DNA from: CAG-390 sp045644325
Lineage (GTDB): Bacteria; Bacillota; Clostridia; Oscillospirales; CAG-272
Length of the DNA stretch: 43,886 nt
NCBI GenBank assembly: GCA_045644325.1
Contig: JAZRGT010000078.1
Span: 1 to 43,886, forward strand
Direction: 5' to 3'
The translations under genes were made by a program, and so were the position numbers. A model generated the notes under the pieces. The model saw only the letters and a program-made list of their open reading frames with translations, was not told where the DNA came from and searched no databases. Below are positions 8,334-16,335 of the stretch, one piece after another; positions within the stretch are counted from its first letter, which is position 1, and each line of letters begins with the position of its first letter.

Positions 8334-9260
8334 ATGGCTTACGAATATTCGGATTGGACACAGATCAGAGTAACCGTTAAGGTAACTATGCTCGACAAGG
8401 TTGTTGCAATTATGTCAATGATCGATCCCAACCTTATGATCGAGGATATGAGCGATTTTCAGATCAACAACCGCTACGGCGAGCTCGTTGATGAAGATCT
8501 TCTCAATGCAGATAAGACCGTTTCAAGCGTTTCGCTCTTCCTTGCCGCAGATGCAAATGCCGACGAAACCATAGCCTTTATTCGCGAAAAGCTCGCAGCA
8601 GATGCAATCGAAGCAACCGTTGACGTCCGCGACGTTAACGAGGAAAGCTGGGTTAACACCTGGAAACAGTATTATAAGCCCCTTCATATCGGAAACCGCA
8701 CCGTTATCGTCCCAAAGTGGGAGGAATACGAGCCCGAAGAGGGCGAGATTGTCGTCCGTATGGATCCCGGAATGGCTTTTGGTACGGGATCTCACGAGAC
8801 CACCAGAGGCATCATTCAGATGCTTGAAAACTGCATCACCGACGGTTGCACCGTGCTTGACGTCGGCTGCGGAAGCGGAATTCTTGCTATCTGTGCCGCA
8901 AAGTACGGCGCGGGACTTTGCCGCGCATACGATATCGATCCCATCGCAGTTGAGGTAGCCGCAGAAAACGCTATCGAAAACGGATGCGATATCGAGTGTG
9001 CCGAATCCGACCTTCTTGCAGGCGTCAAGGCAGAACAGTATGACGTTATCTGCGCGAATATCGTTGCAGACATCATCATCCGTATGGCACCCGACGTCGG
9101 AAGATTTATGAAGGATACCTCCACTCTCCTTGCCTCCGGAATCATTACCGAGAGAGCAGAAGAGGTTACCGACGCCCTCGAAGCCGCAGGACTCTATATC
9201 GTCGAATCCATCGAGGATAACGGCTGGTGCGCGCTTGCTGTAAAAAAACTGATTAAATAA
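8334..9260 (+). CDS. prmA: ribosomal protein L11 methyltransferase PrmA
   Basis: A 308-aa SAM-dependent enzyme that trimethylates ribosomal protein uL11. The N-terminal part (1-100) is the L11-binding domain. The Rossmann methyltransferase domain begins near MAFGTGSHETTRG, a PrmA signature, and has SAM motif I VLDVGCGSGILAI and the motif IV region CANIVADIIIRMAPD. Position at the end of the dnaJ operon is common in Firmicutes. It starts 3 bases after dnaJ and is closed by a long A/T-flanked hairpin terminator. Confidence 0.96.
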   Translation: MAYEYSDWTQIRVTVKVTMLDKVVAIMSMIDPNLMIEDMSDFQINNRYGELVDEDLLNADKTVSSVSLFLAADANADETIAFIREKLAADAIEATVDVRDVNEESWVNTWKQYYKPLHIGNRTVIVPKWEEYEPEEGEIVVRMDPGMAFGTGSHETTRGIIQMLENCITDGCTVLDVGCGSGILAICAAKYGAGLCRAYDIDPIAVEVAAENAIENGCDIECAESDLLAGVKAEQYDVICANIVADIIIRMAPDVGRFMKDTSTLLASGIITERAEEVTDALEAAGLYIVESIEDNGWCALAVKKLIK

Positions 9261-9262
9261 TT

Positions 9263-9302
9263 AAAAAAGACTGTCTATCAAAAAAGGTAGACAGTCTTTT
9301 TT
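9263..9302 (+). terminator. terminator of the heat-shock operon
   Basis: The 15-bp perfect stem AAAAAAGACTGTCTA (9263-9277)/TAGACAGTCTTTTTT (9288-9302) has its T run inside the 3' arm. Confidence 0.93.
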
Positions 9303-9445
9303 AGTGCAGAGTTCAGAGTGCAGAATGCCGAGTTATGGAAAATTTCCTCACTTCGTTCGGAAATTATCAATAATAAATTGGAACTTTTTGAGCATCGCGA
9401 AAAAAGTTACCTCAACTCTGCACTCTTCACTCTGCATTCTGAACT
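9303..9445. repeat. imperfect inverted-repeat element, MITE-like
   Basis: Two ends made of shuffled 8-base words (AGTGCAGA, AGTTCAGA, AATGCAGA) face each other: 9303-9335 and, inverted, 9413-9445. The interior, about 80 bp, holds a smaller palindrome around GGAAAATTTCC and no ORF. It lies between two convergent terminators, where small non-autonomous elements often accumulate. No target duplication is clear. Confidence 0.55.
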
Positions 9446-9476
9446 GAAAAAGGCTACCTCTTTCGAAGTAGCCTTG
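9446..9476 (-). terminator. terminator of the aspartate kinase gene
   Basis: AAGGCTAC (9450-9457) and GTAGCCTT (9468-9475) form an 8-bp stem. Read on the minus strand it is followed by a T run. It stands 10 bases past the lysC stop. Confidence 0.88.
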
Positions 9477-9485
9477 CAGTTAAAA

Positions 9486-10814
9486 TTAGTCATTAACAAA
9501 CTCGTTGTAGATAGCCTTTACGGTATCCTCGAAGTCGCGTTCCTCAACGCCGAGAATGATGTTGAGCTCGGAGGAGCCCTGGTCGATCATTCTGATGTTG
9601 ACTCCCGCGCCCGAAACGGCGGAGAACACTCTTGCGGCAGTGCCCTTGGCTTTTACCATACCGCGTCCGACAACTGCGATAAGTGCGAGTCCGTCATCAA
9701 CGGTAACGCTGTCGGGCTTGAGAGTGCGGTTAAGAGAAGCAATGATCTTTTCCTTGATGGGCTCAACGTCGGCAGTTGCAACGATAACGCTCATTGTGTC
9801 GATGCCCGAGGGCATATGCTCAAAGGCAACTCCGTTTTCCTCGAAGACCTCAAGCATACGGCGTCCGTAACCGATCTGCGAGTTCATAAGGTCATCCTCA
9901 ACGGTGAAAACCGAGAAGCCGCGTCTGCCCGCAATACCCGTGATAACGTGCTTTATGTCGTAGTCTGACGCAGAGGCTACGATCATGGTTCCTTCGTCGC
10001 CGGGGCGCATGGTGTTTCTGATGTTGATCGGAATGCCCGCAATTCTTACGGGGAAGATAGCATCCTCGTGAAGAACGGTTGCACCCATATAGGACAGCTC
10101 ACGGAGCTCACGGTATGTAACCGTTTCAATGGCACGGGGGTTCTTGATGATTCGGGGATCCGCCATCATAAAGCCGGAAACGTCGGTCCAGTTTTCGTAA
10201 AGGACGGCGCCCGCCGCGCGAGCGACGATAGAGCCGGTAATATCGGAACCGCCGCGGGAGAATGTCTTGACGGTACCGTTGGGCATCAATCCGTAAAAGC
10301 CGGGAATGATCGCATACTCGTGACGCGCAAGCTCGGCAGAAAGAACCTCGTGGGTCTTTTCAGCGTCGAATGATCCGTTTTCCTTGAAGAGGATAACGTT
10401 TTCCGCATCGATAAAATCGTATCCGAGGAGCTTCGCGAGAATAAGTCCGGAGAGGTATTCTCCGCGGCTTGCTGCAAAGTCACGGCCTGCGCGTCCGAGG
10501 ATGGCATTCTTGATATAGGCAAGCTCGCCGCTGATATCAAAGTCAAGACCAAGGTCTGCTATGATACCGAGGAAGCGGGCGCAGATGTTGTTATAACAAG
10601 TTTCGAATTCTTCTTTGGTTGAAGCTTCGCGAGCGAGATTATAGCACTGATAAAGCATATCCGTGATCTTGATGTCGTCGGAAAAACGCTTTCCGGGTGC
10701 AGAGGGTACTGCATACCTTCTGTCGGGATCAGCTTTAATAATCTCGGCAACTCTTCTGAATCTGTCGGCGTCCGCAAGGGATGAACCGCCGAATTTTACA
10801 ACCTTAATACTCAT
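9486..10814 (-). CDS. lysC: aspartate kinase
   Basis: A 442-aa monofunctional aspartokinase, first step of the lysine, threonine and methionine pathway (aspartate to 4-phospho-aspartate). The kinase domain opens with VKFGGSSLADADRFRRVA and carries FSRGGSDITGSIVARAAGA, the substrate/ATP loop. The C-terminal 150 residues form two ACT domains (from GFSVFTVEDDLMNS and from LALIAVVGRGMVKAKG), the usual site of feedback control by amino acids. GGAG lies 8 bases before the ATG. It is transcribed alone on the minus strand, from a TTGACA/TATAAT promoter to a hairpin terminator. No amino-acid riboswitch is apparent in its short leader. Confidence 0.95.
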   Translation of the reverse strand: MSIKVVKFGGSSLADADRFRRVAEIIKADPDRRYAVPSAPGKRFSDDIKITDMLYQCYNLAREASTKEEFETCYNNICARFLGIIADLGLDFDISGELAYIKNAILGRAGRDFAASRGEYLSGLILAKLLGYDFIDAENVILFKENGSFDAEKTHEVLSAELARHEYAIIPGFYGLMPNGTVKTFSRGGSDITGSIVARAAGAVLYENWTDVSGFMMADPRIIKNPRAIETVTYRELRELSYMGATVLHEDAIFPVRIAGIPINIRNTMRPGDEGTMIVASASDYDIKHVITGIAGRRGFSVFTVEDDLMNSQIGYGRRMLEVFEENGVAFEHMPSGIDTMSVIVATADVEPIKEKIIASLNRTLKPDSVTVDDGLALIAVVGRGMVKAKGTAARVFSAVSGAGVNIRMIDQGSSELNIILGVEERDFEDTVKAIYNEFVND

Positions 10815-10856
10815 TTTGAATACTCCGATTTCGTTAATTTTACATTATACTATAAT

Positions 10857-10884
10857 ATTATATAGATTTTTTCGATTCTGTCAA
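10857..10884 (-). promoter_or_regulatory. promoter of lysC
   Basis: On the minus strand: TTGACA (10879-10884), 16-bp spacer, TATAAT (10857-10862), about 42 bases before the start codon. Confidence 0.85.
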
Positions 10885-10984
10885 TAGAGAATTGAAAAAA
10901 ACTTTATTAATTAATAAAAAACTGTATAATTGCAGTAAATAAAAGCCCGAAAGGAGTTTTGTTTTGGCAATCTAACGATAAGAT

Positions 10985-11953
10985 TTAGCCTGAGTAAGTG
11001 AAGAATTTATAGAATCTCGGATAATCCGCGTAAAGATCAGCGAGCGTTTTTCTCGTCCGATCGGCGGGATCATTGATGGTGAACCCCGAGGCGGTAAGTA
11101 TTGCTCCGCCTTTATATCCTGTGATAACCACCCAATGCTGACCGCCTGCAGCGGTCTTTGCACCGAAAAGAACGGGTTTCCCTGCCTTCAGCTCTGCGTA
11201 GATTTTTTCGAGATAACCGGACGTGCTTGTTATCGCGGTGTAGTCGGAGGGCCAATAGACGTTGCCCGATGACGTATAACTCAGCTTTTTTGACATAGAG
11301 TCGGGATATACTGCCTTTCCCGTGCGATACGATTCGATCATTGCGATCGAGGTCGTAGTGCAGCCTATACGGTAGATCGTCTTTCCCGATCTGCCGAGAG
11401 TGACGCTTGCCCATCTCTTGTCGGTCTGCATATAATGCGGAACCGATATTGAGACGGCGGGATAGGTACCCGAGCTTATCAGATAACTTGAATTAACGTA
11501 ACCGAGCTTCGTGCCGTTATAAAGAATGCGGCTCCATTCTCCCGTTGTCCAAAGAACGAGAACGACCTCGCCGGAGGGCAGACTTCCTATTCTCGAATAA
11601 GAAGTTCCCGCGCCGCTGCGGACGTTGAGGTTTCCGCTTGCGGTCTTGACGATCTTTGCACTCGCGCTGACGGTGTCTATGTAGTCGGAATGGCAGTAGC
11701 CGTATTTTCCGTCTTCAAATTCCACGTACCACCAGTCGCCCGAGCGCCACATCAAAGTAACGTAGCTTCCCTTATAAAGAGAAGAGATGATCTCTGACGA
11801 AGTGTTTGCCGAGCGTCTGACGTTCAGCCCGCCGCTTTCGGTGGCTATGCGTCCCGCCGCTGACTCCGTAGATGCTGCGCTGGCACCGAACGGAGCTGTA
11901 ATGAGCGAGGCGAGCATTACCGCCGATAAGATAGATGCTAAAAGTTTTTTCAT
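10985..11953 (-). CDS. secreted protein with two SH3 domains and a C39-like peptidase domain
   Basis: A 322-aa exported protein. Residues 1-27 are a Sec signal peptide ending ASA-AS. Two bacterial SH3 domains follow (about 34-93 and 98-160, each with LNVRSGAGTS-like and GYVNSSYL-like motifs), which usually bind cell wall. The C-terminal domain (170-322) resembles the peptidase C39-like family (PF13529), with Cys198 in IGCTTTSIAM, His273 in GQHWVVITGY and Asp295 in INDPAD, so the papain-type residues are present. The target is unknown; a wall peptide or surface protein is likely. GGAAAG serves as SD, and a sigma-A promoter lies upstream. Confidence 0.88.
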   Translation of the reverse strand: MKKLLASILSAVMLASLITAPFGASAASTESAAGRIATESGGLNVRRSANTSSEIISSLYKGSYVTLMWRSGDWWYVEFEDGKYGYCHSDYIDTVSASAKIVKTASGNLNVRSGAGTSYSRIGSLPSGEVVLVLWTTGEWSRILYNGTKLGYVNSSYLISSGTYPAVSISVPHYMQTDKRWASVTLGRSGKTIYRIGCTTTSIAMIESYRTGKAVYPDSMSKKLSYTSSGNVYWPSDYTAITSTSGYLEKIYAELKAGKPVLFGAKTAAGGQHWVVITGYKGGAILTASGFTINDPADRTRKTLADLYADYPRFYKFFTYSG

Positions 11954-12043
11954 AACGTCTTTCCTCTTTTCCTTCAGCAGATTGCTCTGCCGAATTTATT
12001 TTCACATTCCCCCTTTTTTGATGCGTTGCATATATGCACCTAT

Positions 12044-12072
12044 ATTATAACATATCCGCGATGAGTTGTGAA
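12044..12072 (-). promoter_or_regulatory. promoter of the SH3/C39-like peptidase gene
   Basis: On the minus strand: TTCACA (12067-12072), 17-bp spacer, TATAAT (12044-12049). A 12-base palindrome TGCATATATGCA (12027-12038) lies just downstream, at or near the transcription start. Confidence 0.75.
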
Positions 12073-12085
12073 GAGGCAAAATTTT

Positions 12086-12124
12086 GGAAAAAGAAAGGTC
12101 AGTGAACCGATGCCACTGACCTTT
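12086..12124 (-). terminator. terminator of the ABC transporter gene
   Basis: The 11-bp stem AAAGGTCAGTG (12094-12104)/CACTGACCTTT (12114-12124), read on the minus strand, is followed by CTTTTTCC. It lies just past the stop codon at 12130. Confidence 0.88.
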
Positions 12125-12129
12125 GTATG

Positions 12130-14130
12130 TTATTCTAAATCATCACTTCGCCGTCTGCGAGGACGTCTCTGCTGAGGAACGTCATCATCGTCAACGTCGC
12201 GTCCGCCTTCGAGATAACGCTTTGCCTGAGTGGTGAAGAGATCGTAATATTTGCCTTTCTTCGCCATCAGCTCGTGGTGGTTACCCTCCTCGATAAGCTC
12301 GCCGTATTCAAGAACGAGTATCTTGGTGGCAATGACCGCGGAGGAAAGACGGTGAGAAACGAATATCGTCGTTTTACCCTCGCGGAGATTGTCAAACTGA
12401 TTGAATATCTCCTGCTCAGCCATCGGGTCGAGAGATGCCGTCGGCTCGTCGAGGATCATAATTTCGGAGTCGCGGTAGAATGCTCTCGCGATCGCAAGCT
12501 TCTGCCACTGACCGCCCGAAAGCTCAATGCCTTCCTTTTCAAAGATACGCATAAGAGGCGTATCGTAGCCGTCGGGTAGCTTTGCGATATAGTCCTCAGC
12601 GTTTGCTGTGCGTGCGCAATCCGCGATCTTCTCGCGGTTTCCTTCGAGATGAATATCACCGAAAGCAATGTTTTCCGCAACCGTCACAGCGTATTTTCCG
12701 AAGTCCTGGAAGATGATTCCGAAGAGATCGTAAAGCTCGCGGACATCGTATTCACGCAGATCCTTGCCGTCAAGCAGAATGCGTCCTTCGGTAGGATCGT
12801 AAAGACGGGTAAGCAGCTTGATGAGCGTAGTCTTGCCCGCACCGTTGAGTCCAACGAGTACAACTGTCTCGCCCGGGCGGAAGATAGTTGAAAGATTTTT
12901 GATGACCTTTCTGTCCGTGCCGGGGTAACAGAAGGATACGTTTTCAAAAACGATGGTATGCGGCGCGTTCTTATTTACCTTTTCCGGGATTTCAGCCGTA
13001 CAAACGATGGTGGGCTTTTCCTTCATAAAGGAAATAAGGTTGTCGATAAAGAGTGTGCCCTCGTAAACAGAAGCCGAGGTGTTGATGAAGCTCGTTACGC
13101 AGTTTGCGATTGAGCTCAGCGCACCCGTGTAAAGGCTGTAATTACCGATAGTAAATCTTCCGACGAATACGCCAAAGGCGATAACGGCGTAGAATATACA
13201 GTTGATCACCGAGGAAATTATCGCGATCACGATCAGCCACGCGCTTTCTTCAATGATCAGCTTGCGAAGACCTGCGTAATATTTTTTAAATACGGTGTTG
13301 TATCTTTCGATAAATGTATCGGCAAGGTCGAAGATGCGTATTTCCTTTACGAGATCCTTGTTGACGAGCAGACCCGAGAAATATGAAAGCTGTCTGCGGT
13401 CCTTCGAACGCCAACGAACGTATTGGAAATGCTTCCTTCTGTAAACGAAGGAAACCACAGCGGACGGTACCGAGATAAGCACGACACCGAGCGGCATCCA
13501 CCACATATTAGGTATGCGCGCGAGAATAAGTACGTAGCTTATGAGCTGAATTATCGTTGAAATGATAGAGAAGGTCGATTGAAGCGTCTGGATAGGTCTG
13601 TGACCCGCCTCACGGTTTGCGTTTTCTAGCTTTTCATAGAAGGCGGGCATATCGAAGGAGGCGAGATCTATCGTTTTTGCCTTCTCCATTATCTGAACCT
13701 TAACCTGGTCGGTTACCTTTTCGCCCGCAATTCTGATGATCGAGCTGCTGATTCGCGTGACCACTCTGTTGCAGATTCGGTAGACGAAAAGCACAATGAG
13801 CATCGATAGTACTGCCGAGCCCCAGAAGCTCGCGAGAAGCTCCGCCTCTGTTCCTTCTGTGCCTTTAATTATTACAAGCTGTAATTCGTCAAGCACGTTT
13901 GCCGATATCATCGATCCGATAACGGGCATTACACCGTCAAAGATCGAGATAAAGATCATCGTGAAGAGAATCAAAGGACTTGCCTTCCATACGATAACGA
14001 AGATATAACCGAGTCGGTAGAAGAATCCTCCGAAGAGCTCAATCAAATATCGCGGAATGTCTTTCAGTCCCTTTGGTTTTTGGACCTTTTCATATTCGTA
14101 TCTTGGTCCGCCCCATCCACCGGGTCCCAT
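12130..14130 (-). CDS. ABC exporter, fused membrane and ATPase domains
   Basis: A 666-aa type IV ABC exporter half-transporter. A Gly/Pro/Lys-rich cytoplasmic N-terminus (1-35) precedes six membrane helices (about 40-330) and a nucleotide-binding domain with Walker A GLNGAGKTTLIK (near residue 428), signature LSGGQWQKLAIAR (near 537), Walker B IMILDEPTASLD and switch His FVSHR. The tail is Arg/Asp-rich and disordered (PQQRRPRRRRSDD). All catalytic residues are present. No second half-transporter is adjacent, so it is either a homodimer or pairs with one elsewhere. The substrate cannot be told. SD is AGAGGTG; the promoter overlaps a 14-base palindrome. Confidence 0.92.
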   Translation of the reverse strand: MGPGGWGGPRYEYEKVQKPKGLKDIPRYLIELFGGFFYRLGYIFVIVWKASPLILFTMIFISIFDGVMPVIGSMISANVLDELQLVIIKGTEGTEAELLASFWGSAVLSMLIVLFVYRICNRVVTRISSSIIRIAGEKVTDQVKVQIMEKAKTIDLASFDMPAFYEKLENANREAGHRPIQTLQSTFSIISTIIQLISYVLILARIPNMWWMPLGVVLISVPSAVVSFVYRRKHFQYVRWRSKDRRQLSYFSGLLVNKDLVKEIRIFDLADTFIERYNTVFKKYYAGLRKLIIEESAWLIVIAIISSVINCIFYAVIAFGVFVGRFTIGNYSLYTGALSSIANCVTSFINTSASVYEGTLFIDNLISFMKEKPTIVCTAEIPEKVNKNAPHTIVFENVSFCYPGTDRKVIKNLSTIFRPGETVVLVGLNGAGKTTLIKLLTRLYDPTEGRILLDGKDLREYDVRELYDLFGIIFQDFGKYAVTVAENIAFGDIHLEGNREKIADCARTANAEDYIAKLPDGYDTPLMRIFEKEGIELSGGQWQKLAIARAFYRDSEIMILDEPTASLDPMAEQEIFNQFDNLREGKTTIFVSHRLSSAVIATKILVLEYGELIEEGNHHELMAKKGKYYDLFTTQAKRYLEGGRDVDDDDVPQQRRPRRRRSDDLE

Positions 14131-14160
14131 AAAATCACCTCTTTAAAATTCATTGACACT

Positions 14161-14190
14161 ATTATACCACAAAATCGTTGCGCGCGCAAC
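14161..14190 (-). promoter_or_regulatory. promoter and palindromic operator candidate of the ABC exporter
   Basis: On the minus strand: TTGCGC (14184-14189), 17-bp spacer, TATAAT (14161-14166) with TGG before it (extended -10). The -35 is buried in the perfect 14-base palindrome GTTGCGCGCGCAAC (14177-14190), well placed for a repressor. Confidence 0.75.
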
Positions 14191-14227
14191 TGTTTTTTGA
14201 AAAAATATAGCAAATATTAAAAAAATA

Positions 14228-14256
14228 TTGCAAAAATGCGAAAAATGTAGTATAAT
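14228..14256 (+). promoter_or_regulatory. promoter of the DUF1015 gene
   Basis: TTGCAA (14228-14233), 17-bp spacer, TATAAT (14251-14256), divergent from the ABC exporter promoter. Confidence 0.78.
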
Positions 14257-14286
14257 GAAGATACGAATAGAAATAGGAGAATGATT

Positions 14287-15537
14287 ATGATGAAAATTTT
14301 CCCTGCCGATATACTGCTTCCCGACTTTTCCGTAGTCGACGGAACGAAATGGGCGTGCGTTGCTTGCGACCAATACACATCCGAGCCCGAATATTGGGAG
14401 CGAGTTGCGGCGACGGTTAAAGACTCACCTTCAACGCTTTCGCTTATGCTTCCCGAGGTATGGCTTGAAGATTCCGAAAAGAGAGTGCCGCCAATCCACG
14501 CGGCTATGAGAAAATATATTTCGGACGGAGTGCTCAAAGAACATCCCGCCTGCGGCATTTATCTCGAACGTATCCAATCCGACGGCAAGCTCCGCCGCGG
14601 ACTCGTTTGTGCCATTGATCTCGAGGACTATGATTTCTCCGCGGGCTCGTCCTCACCCGTCCGTCCGACTGAAAAGACCGTTGTTGAGCGCATCCCGCCC
14701 CGCCTTGCGGTAAGACGCGGCGCACCGATCGAGATGCCCCACGTTATGCTTCTCGTTGACGATCCCGAGGATACGATTCTTTCGCGCTTTGCGGGCAGAG
14801 AAACGGATGCGTATTCCTTTGACCTCGCAGAGGGAGGCGGCAGCGTAAAGTCCGCGTTCGTTTGTGCAGATGAATTTGAGTCCATCAACGCCTCGCTTGC
14901 AATTCTCGCGGAAAACGCAAAGATCAGGGCAGAAAAGAACGGCGGCGCACCGATCACCGTAGCCGTCGGCGACGGAAACCACTCTCTCGCCACAGCTAAA
15001 GCATCGTGGCAGGAGATCAAAGCCACGCTTGCCGAAGAAGAAGCAAAGACTCACCCCGCGCGCTACGCTCTCGCTGAGATCTGCAATCTCCACGAGGAAA
15101 GTCTTGTTTTTGAGCCTATATATAGATCGCTTGAAAACATTGACGTTACGGAGCTCGCAAAGGACTTTGAAGCCTTCGCCGTCGCTCAGAACGGCAGATT
15201 CCCCGCACAGACCTTCGATATGATCCTCGAGGGCAACAACGTGGAGGTCGTGATAGAACATCCCGAATACACCCTCCCCGTCGCAAGCCTCCAGCACTTC
15301 CTCGACGAGTGGATGAAGTCGCATCCCCGTGCCGTGATCGACTATATCCACGGTGAGGATACTCTCTGCCGTCTTGCCGCGCGTGACGCGTGTGCGGGCT
15401 TCGTATTCGAGGGAATGTCCAAGGCAGATCTTTTCCCCGCCGTTGAAGCCGACGGAGTCCTCCCTCGCAAAACCTTCTCTATGGGACACGCCGCAGATAA
15501 GAGATTCTATATCGAGTGCAGAAAGATACTGAAATAA
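14287..15537 (+). CDS. DUF1015 family protein
   Basis: A 416-aa protein matching the DUF1015 family. Its marks are the opening FPADILLPDFSVVDGTKWACVACDQYTS, the block RRGLVCAIDLEDYDF, and the central GDGNHSLATAKASWQEIK near residue 228, a conserved, probably catalytic loop. From memory, a family member in Thermotoga has been reported as a free-serine kinase; whether this one is too is inference. Three ATGs lie at 14281, 14287 and 14290; AGGAGA (14275-14280) rules out the first and fits the second or third. A 7-TM protein follows 18 bases downstream in the same transcript. Confidence 0.85.
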   Translation: MMKIFPADILLPDFSVVDGTKWACVACDQYTSEPEYWERVAATVKDSPSTLSLMLPEVWLEDSEKRVPPIHAAMRKYISDGVLKEHPACGIYLERIQSDGKLRRGLVCAIDLEDYDFSAGSSSPVRPTEKTVVERIPPRLAVRRGAPIEMPHVMLLVDDPEDTILSRFAGRETDAYSFDLAEGGGSVKSAFVCADEFESINASLAILAENAKIRAEKNGGAPITVAVGDGNHSLATAKASWQEIKATLAEEEAKTHPARYALAEICNLHEESLVFEPIYRSLENIDVTELAKDFEAFAVAQNGRFPAQTFDMILEGNNVEVVIEHPEYTLPVASLQHFLDEWMKSHPRAVIDYIHGEDTLCRLAARDACAGFVFEGMSKADLFPAVEADGVLPRKTFSMGHAADKRFYIECRKILK

Positions 15538-15555
15538 TTTCGTGAGGAAACCGAT

Positions 15556-16233
15556 ATGAGCAAAATTAAGTCTGCGTTAATATTTTCATTTGCATTCTTT
15601 ACTTTGGCATCGGTTGTCGCATATCTAATCAGATTCTTGTCTTTTTCCTCTCCGTGGATACCGCTCGGTATAGGCGTGGTACTTACGATCTTTGCGGGTG
15701 CTTCCGAATTCATCTCTGAACACTCTTTGGTAGTGAATATTGTGTGCTCCGTCACAAATTCCGTGGCTCTCGGATTTTGTGTCAGGGCGTGGTATATATA
15801 CCGCGAATTCGACAACGGGATAGTAACGATGATTCTTCTTGCGCTTTCCTGCGTTGTATATATGCTTCTATTCTGTCTGCCTCTACTTATCCAGTACTTT
15901 GAGCGCCATATGAAATTGCATTTTTGGATTTTCGTTTTATTGTCGTTGGCGGTTTATATCTGGCTTCTTTTTACTACTAAAACCACTTACCTTTCCACCT
16001 TCGGCTATTATTCAATTGTGAACGTGCTTTTCATTTTTGCTATGTGCCGCGATTCCCGCAATGTCCGATCATTTGTAAGAAAAATGACGCTTTCAACTTC
16101 GGGGGTCGCTTTGGTAGCTGTAACTATAGCGGTGCTTATGCTTGATGGAGATCTTGATTTTCTCGACATCGGGGATGGATTCGGGGACATCGATTCGCCA
16201 AGGAAGAAAAAATTAAAGACCAATAACAAATAA
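15556..16233 (+). CDS. seven-helix membrane protein, function unknown
   Basis: A 225-aa integral membrane protein with about seven hydrophobic helices, all short-looped, and a basic C-terminal tail (PRKKKLKTNNK) after an acidic stretch (DGDLDFLDIGDGFGDID). I do not recognise a family. GAGGAAA lies 8 bases before ATG 15556. It is co-transcribed with the DUF1015 gene and ends at a good terminator. Its codon use is less biased (more T-ending codons) than that of its neighbours, which hints at weak expression or later arrival. Confidence 0.78.
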   Translation: MSKIKSALIFSFAFFTLASVVAYLIRFLSFSSPWIPLGIGVVLTIFAGASEFISEHSLVVNIVCSVTNSVALGFCVRAWYIYREFDNGIVTMILLALSCVVYMLLFCLPLLIQYFERHMKLHFWIFVLLSLAVYIWLLFTTKTTYLSTFGYYSIVNVLFIFAMCRDSRNVRSFVRKMTLSTSGVALVAVTIAVLMLDGDLDFLDIGDGFGDIDSPRKKKLKTNNK

Positions 16234-16242
16234 TTCGCGTTG

Positions 16243-16279
16243 AAAAGGATGCCGAAATGTACGGTATCCTTTTCTTTTT
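16243..16279 (+). terminator. terminator before spoIIGA
   Basis: A 12-bp stem (16243-16254 with 16262-16273, one G-U pair) with a 7-base loop, followed by CTTTTT. Confidence 0.88.
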
Positions 16280-16290
16280 GATATGCTTTT

Positions 16291-16323
16291 GTGACATATT
16301 TTTTCAGCCTTATCGAATATAAT
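16291..16323 (+). promoter_or_regulatory. spoIIG-like promoter with a long spacer
   Basis: A -35-like GTGACA (16291-16296) and a perfect TATAAT (16318-16323) are 21 bp apart. TATCGAA (16311-16317), one base off the Spo0A box TGTCGAA, abuts the -10. The Bacillus subtilis spoIIG promoter is known for an over-long spacer rescued by Spo0A, and this layout matches that idea. Confidence 0.6.
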
Positions 16324-16335
16324 AAAGGTGAGGTG

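Noticed and set aside
12027..12038. Palindrome TGCATATATGCA in the leader of the SH3/C39-like peptidase gene
   Set aside because: Short AT-rich palindromes are common; with one copy and no repeat elsewhere it is not worth a separate claim.
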